Assembly (NCBI GenBank): GCA_003024985.2
Contig: PXIH01S0036419.1
From: Euperipatoides rowelli
Lineage: Eukaryota; Onychophora; Udeonychophora; Euonychophora; Peripatopsidae
DNA: 10,521 nt
Direction: 5' to 3' (one strand)
Shown: positions 7,722-10,521 of the stretch, in pieces
Layout of the letters: every line of letters begins with the position of its first letter
Position numbering within the stretch: position 1 is the stretch's first letter
Notes under the pieces: generated by a model
Databases searched by the model: none
Told to the model about the DNA's origin: nothing
What the model saw: only the letters and a program-made list of their open reading frames with translations
Translations under genes and position numbers: made by a program

Positions 7722-7748
7722 AAAAAAAAAAAAAATAATAATAATAAT
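7722..7748 (+). repeat. A13 followed by TAA repeats, probable retroposon 3' tail
   Basis: A run of 13 A is followed by about four TAA units. GTAAATAAATG lies about 30 bases upstream, similar to GTAAATAAACG before the (ATA)n tail at 1402-1421. The body of the retroposon is not recognisable. Confidence 0.4.
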
Positions 7749-7761
7749 CAATTGAACAGGT

Positions 7762-8142
7762 GAATGGAAAAGAGATAACATTCCAAAAATACAAGTAATT
7801 AAACTCAGATATCTATTTTGTAAGTCTTTCCATAAGCTAAACGGGAGAATATAGCCTACCCATCTCCCTTTATTGTTTCAAACGGCCTTGAAGTGTTCAT
7901 TGAGTGGAAGAAGGATAATATTCTGGGGCTGTTACTTTTTAATACTCAATATTAAATTCTTCAATGTTAAACAATCAACACAGGAAACCAGTGACAAAGA
8001 TGAACAGAAACTATCATAATTGTCATTTTACTTGTGAAACCATTGTTTTTACTTTGTGATTAACTAATAAATATTTTTTGTCATAATTCTTTGCAATTTT
8101 ACCTGCTGTCAATGCATTGAGTGGAAAAAGAATAACATTCCA
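7762..8142 (+). repeat. Three dispersed imperfect copies of a 25-base motif
   Basis: Copies lie at 7762-7785, 7899-7925 and 8116-8142, with a consensus near ATTGAGTGGAARAAGRATAA followed by YATTC. Each reads [I]EWK[KR][DN]NI[PL] in one plus-strand frame. The third contains a perfect GTGGAA...TTCCAC inverted repeat and the first a TGGAA...TTCCA one. Flanks do not align clearly, so this is not a simple tandem array. The function is unknown. Confidence 0.45.
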
Positions 8143-8909
8143 CCATATTTAATTAATTAATATTCTAATGAACATTTCACTTTAATATTTTAGGAATGAA
8201 CATTAAATGTTAAGCCTCCAATTGCCTAATAATAACCTTTTCAATAAAACATAATATTTCTTTTTTTACTTACTTTTATTATATAATGATATTAATTTTG
8301 TAAATAAATCTCACATCCTACATAGGGCTAGATATTTATACTTAAAAAAATGTTAATCCAATAATTGTATCTTGTTAACCTACTTGAATGTATTGGATTC
8401 AAAGTATTTTGTGAAATAAACCTAAACCTAACTTATAGTTTTGTCAGCAAACTTTGGTTTTTATCACCTGTTCAATTAATAATATTTAAAGAGAATTAAT
8501 TAGAATTAGGCCTACTAAATATTTACGTATTCAAAGTGAATTTGTTTTTATATTAAATTTATTTCTTTTATTTTAAATATATAATGAACACTATGTTATA
8601 CTCAAACAACTATAACAGATATGGTAATAGTTTATTACCCATGGTTCAATAGTCCACAAAGGGTAATATCCAACTGTAACAATGATCAGACAAAATAACA
8701 GTCTCGAATAACAAATTTCAATCAACATTTTTATTTAAAATAATTTTTAATACAAATAAAACATGAATACATAATGATTCATCAAAACTTAACAAAGTCA
8801 ATTATGGAATAAATTAATTTTAACATCAAAGAATAATCTAACTGTATTTTCATCCAAGTACAGTAATTATTCAGCCAATCATATTTTAAAGAATAAGCAA
8901 TAATTCATA
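8143..8909. other. AT-rich spacer, no gene recognised
   Basis: I see no gene. Small items are an AATAAACCTAAACCTAAC stretch at 8415-8432, a 14-base sequence at 8464-8477 that is the reverse complement of 7750-7763, and a perfect hairpin at 8623-8639 (GGTAATA, loop GTT, TATTACC). Long A/T runs dominate. Confidence 0.5.
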
Positions 8910-9011
8910 TTAACTACAGCAATGCACATTCCCAGTAAGTAAACGAATTGAAAGGTTTCTCTTCATTATGATACCAAGAAATTTGTGTTCTTCATCGATG
9001 TTTATGGTGAA
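8910..9011 (-). pseudogene. Short RT fragment with an LGI-type block (CR1/Jockey-like)
   Basis: Thirty-three minus-strand codons from 9011 to a TAA at 8912-8910 contain EEHKFLGIIMKRNLS and end TGNVHCCS. In CR1- and Jockey-like elements the RT palm ends with a block of the type K(F/Y)LG(I/V)..d..LsW..Hi..v, and this fragment follows that pattern with W and HI lost. A TAG lies directly before it, after a T-rich tract and an AG, so an alternative reading is an exon behind a splice acceptor. No YADD motif is seen upstream. The remaining downstream sequence does not align with the expected thumb region. The call rests on one short block. Confidence 0.35.
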
Positions 9012-9119
9012 CTAAAAACTAATAATAAAAAAAAAACATTTCAATTATTTCCTTAACAATTAAACGTTAATAGATAATTATAATAAATTTTATTTATCTA
9101 CCATTATCGCACTATGAAT

Positions 9120-9446
9120 AATTTATATCTTCACAATTTCTTTTCAGTCAGATCCTAAACACACTTTTAATTCATCCTCCAGTGTAATATTGATACCATT
9201 GTGTTTTTTTAATTCAGATAAGTACCTCTGTAATCTAGCTATTTTCATTAGTCTATATAGCATGCTCTTTCCTTTTTCACTTTAAATAAATTTTACTCTT
9301 TCAATGTTATCCAAAATTTGACTTTACTCTAAACCAGTAATTTATATTTTATCATTCACAGTTATTCCCAGCATGCACTGGTTCATATATGGTTGAATGA
9401 TTTGTAAATTTTGACCATATTTTTCATAGTGTCCAAGTTTCTACAC
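9120..9446 (-). pseudogene. RTE-like non-LTR retrotransposon C-terminal fragment
   Basis: One minus-strand frame from 9383 to 9144 covers 80 codons with three internal stops. It reads NQCMLGITVNDKI, then DNIERVKFI, then YRLMKIARLQRYLSELKKHN, then LEDELKVCLGSD before TGA at 9146-9144. This follows the C-terminal pattern of RTE-type (and related) ORF2 proteins: MLGI..rDri.ne, DI..rv..lkW, agH..R..d.RW, and W.DDl....G.dW. The TGA falls where the last pattern expects Trp. Just upstream, 9446-9384 contains ETWTL (near 9440) in one frame and MVKIYKSFNH in another, matching the usual ETWTL..k...ki..fq block after a frameshift. A minus-strand AATAAA lies at 9094-9089. It is too broken to be functional. 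Confidence 0.55.
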
Positions 9447-9504
9447 TATTTGTAATCACATGTTATATTGACTTTCAAAACTTACCCTTAGAGAGATTAT
9501 TTTT

Positions 9505-9519
9505 ATTATTATTATTATT
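9505..9519. repeat. (ATT)5 microsatellite, possible minus-strand TAA tail
   Basis: Five ATT units. On the minus strand this is a TAA tail preceded by GAGGTAAAGCAAA and lying just upstream of the RTE-like fragment. It could mark the 3' end of another retroposed sequence whose body is not recognised. Confidence 0.5.
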
Positions 9520-10344
9520 TGCTTTACCTCTCTGGGTGAAGCTTACTTTTTTTACAATATGAACATATTTTTCATATAATATTAATACATTTTCTATTTC
9601 AGTTTTTACAGGTTTTCTCAATTTTCAATACTTTTTACATGATTACAATAATTTAAGAAAAAATTTCTAGATCGTATGATTAGTATGCCTTGTATTAGAA
9701 TTCCGGTGAAAAGACCATTTTCAGTTTGAACCAATTTATCTGGGGAATGAGGGTTCTCTGGATTCGAATCACTGGCAAGCTTCACCACCGTAGAGCGAGC
9801 AAAGCATATTACATTTTTTCCCCAAACCTGATTCGACCATTGAAAAAAAAACGAACTGAAAATTTAAAAAAATCCTACCTGAAACCACCCTTTTTTCGGT
9901 TATCAAAAAATTACTCAAACCTGACACGACCTTTTCAAACTATATTTTATTTTACTCAAAAAATGACCCGATTTATATAAAAAAAAAAAACACCTGAAAA
10001 TTAACCCGAAAATAAATATTTTATTTTTTAGAGTGCCAATATAGGCTACCTAAATTCATTAAAAACAGTTTTATTCAGTGAATAATTTAATTTAGAATCT
10101 ACAATTAAATTTACTTTGTTAAAAAGTCCTGCCTATAACTTTTCAACACTTTTGGATCATTAAAATTGAAGATATTAATTTATTAGTAAAAAAGTTTTTC
10201 TCTTAACATTGAAGGTTTTCAAAATAGTGACAGTCCATAGGAAAAACTCACACTATGATGATAACAGTTTTTAGCACATTTGAAGTAAATCATAGTTTAT
10301 ATTCAGACTCAGTATGGTCAAATTAGATGACATATAAATTTACA
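9520..10344. other. AT-rich spacer with degenerate repeat, no gene recognised
   Basis: The only longer plus-strand frame (9726-9980) has low-complexity Lys/Phe-rich composition from A/T runs and shows no domain. A GGTGAAGCTT at 9535-9544 is repeated inverted at 9777-9786. The stretch 9820-10012 contains a degenerate CCTGA..CGACC-type repeat, listed separately. Confidence 0.45.
9823..9931 (+). repeat. Two copies of CAAACCTGAnnCGACC in a degenerate repeat tract
   Basis: CAAACCTGATTCGACC at 9823-9838 and CAAACCTGACACGACC at 9916-9931 differ at two of 16 bases. Weaker relatives (ATGACCCGATT near 9962, TTAACCCGAAA near 10002) follow, each set in A/T-rich filler. This suggests a decayed minisatellite or repeated terminal sequence. 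Confidence 0.4.
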
Positions 10345-10521
10345 CTAGGTCAGATTAAAATTAATATAGTCCGAGACCAAACAGGAACGCATATGCGCAT
10401 ATGCATCAAACACTGACAAGCTGTGTTGTGCAAACAGTTTTTAAGCCTCAGCAGAGTGTAACTTCACAGCATGCTCCCACTCTTTTTCAGATGATTTTTT
10501 ATTTTCAAAATTTTACAAACA
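10345..10521. other. Less AT-rich edge segment with open frames and a splice-acceptor-like site
   Basis: The plus strand is open for about 53 codons to the window edge after a TAA near 10366. The minus strand reads KKSSEKEWEHAVKLHSAEA and then TAA, close to the right edge. On the plus strand, CTCCCACTCTTTTTCAG ends at 10490 and looks like a 3' splice acceptor. I recognise no protein on either strand, and which strand (if any) is coding cannot be settled without the sequence to the right. Confidence 0.2.
10389..10404. repeat. Perfect 16-bp palindrome
   Basis: GCATATGCGCATATGC equals its own reverse complement and is also a direct repeat of the 8-base palindrome GCATATGC. Confidence 0.95.

Noticed and set aside
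8415-8432. Telomere-like CCTAAACCTAAC
   Set aside because: Only two imperfect units; too short to mean an interstitial telomeric repeat.
9535-9786. GGTGAAGCTT inverted repeat as transposon ends
   Set aside because: Ten bases only, no flanking duplication, and no coding or structural content between them to support an element.
9750-9800. tRNA-like GATTCGAATC near 9760
   Set aside because: It is mostly a 10-base palindrome; the closing T-arm pairs fail on both strands and no A box is found.
9726-9980. 84-codon plus-strand open frame
   Set aside because: Lys/Phe/Ser-rich translation from A/T runs, no domain, and overlap with a degenerate DNA repeat make it a chance frame.

Overview
The window looks like AT-rich, gene-poor nuclear DNA from an animal, most likely an invertebrate. 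The reasons are the A/T-rich spacers, single unresolved bases typical of a draft assembly, and remnants of at least three non-LTR retrotransposon groups that commonly occur together in invertebrate genomes (L1/Tx1-like, CR1-like, RTE-like). The species cannot be named from this sequence. No intact protein-coding gene, tRNA, rRNA, CRISPR array or prokaryotic-style operon is visible.

Bases 1-4835 are dominated by one long, decayed plus-strand L1/Tx1-group element. Its single large ORF can be followed domain by domain through frameshifts and stops. An ATG at 42 begins the endonuclease N-terminus, followed by the rest of the endonuclease (1499-2002), a linker, the reverse transcriptase (about 2500-3420), the post-RT region with a CCHC-like knuckle (4191-4243), a C-terminal IWKNRC-type segment (4466-4579) and an A-rich tail (4796-4833). 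Between the endonuclease start and its remainder lies a 5'-truncated CR1-like element (about 151-1421) with its own RT, C-terminal region, 3' UTR and (ATA)n tail. The simplest reading is a nested insertion. Two exact tandem duplications (26-bp and 62-bp periods) break the host element further.

Bases 4836-6550 hold AT-rich spacer, a second L1/Tx1-type RT fragment on the plus strand (to 5752), and a C-terminal L1/Tx1-type fragment on the minus strand (6531-6091) with an A-rich tail near 5905-5937. Bases 6550-8905 are mostly non-coding. They hold a T-arm-like motif, a short coding-like minus-strand segment that might be a terminal exon, an A13/TAA tail, and a curious threefold repeat. Bases 8905-9470 hold two minus-strand remnants: a short LGI-type RT fragment and an RTE-like C-terminal fragment that was too broken to appear as a long ORF. 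Bases 9500-10521 contain microsatellite, a degenerate repeat, a perfect 16-bp palindrome and a possible splice acceptor near the right edge.

Nothing here amounts to a convincing new biological system. The points most worth a second look are the shared YIGD (not YADD) RT active-site motif in two separate remnants, the nested insertion, and the threefold EWK[K/R]-type repeat at 7762-8142.
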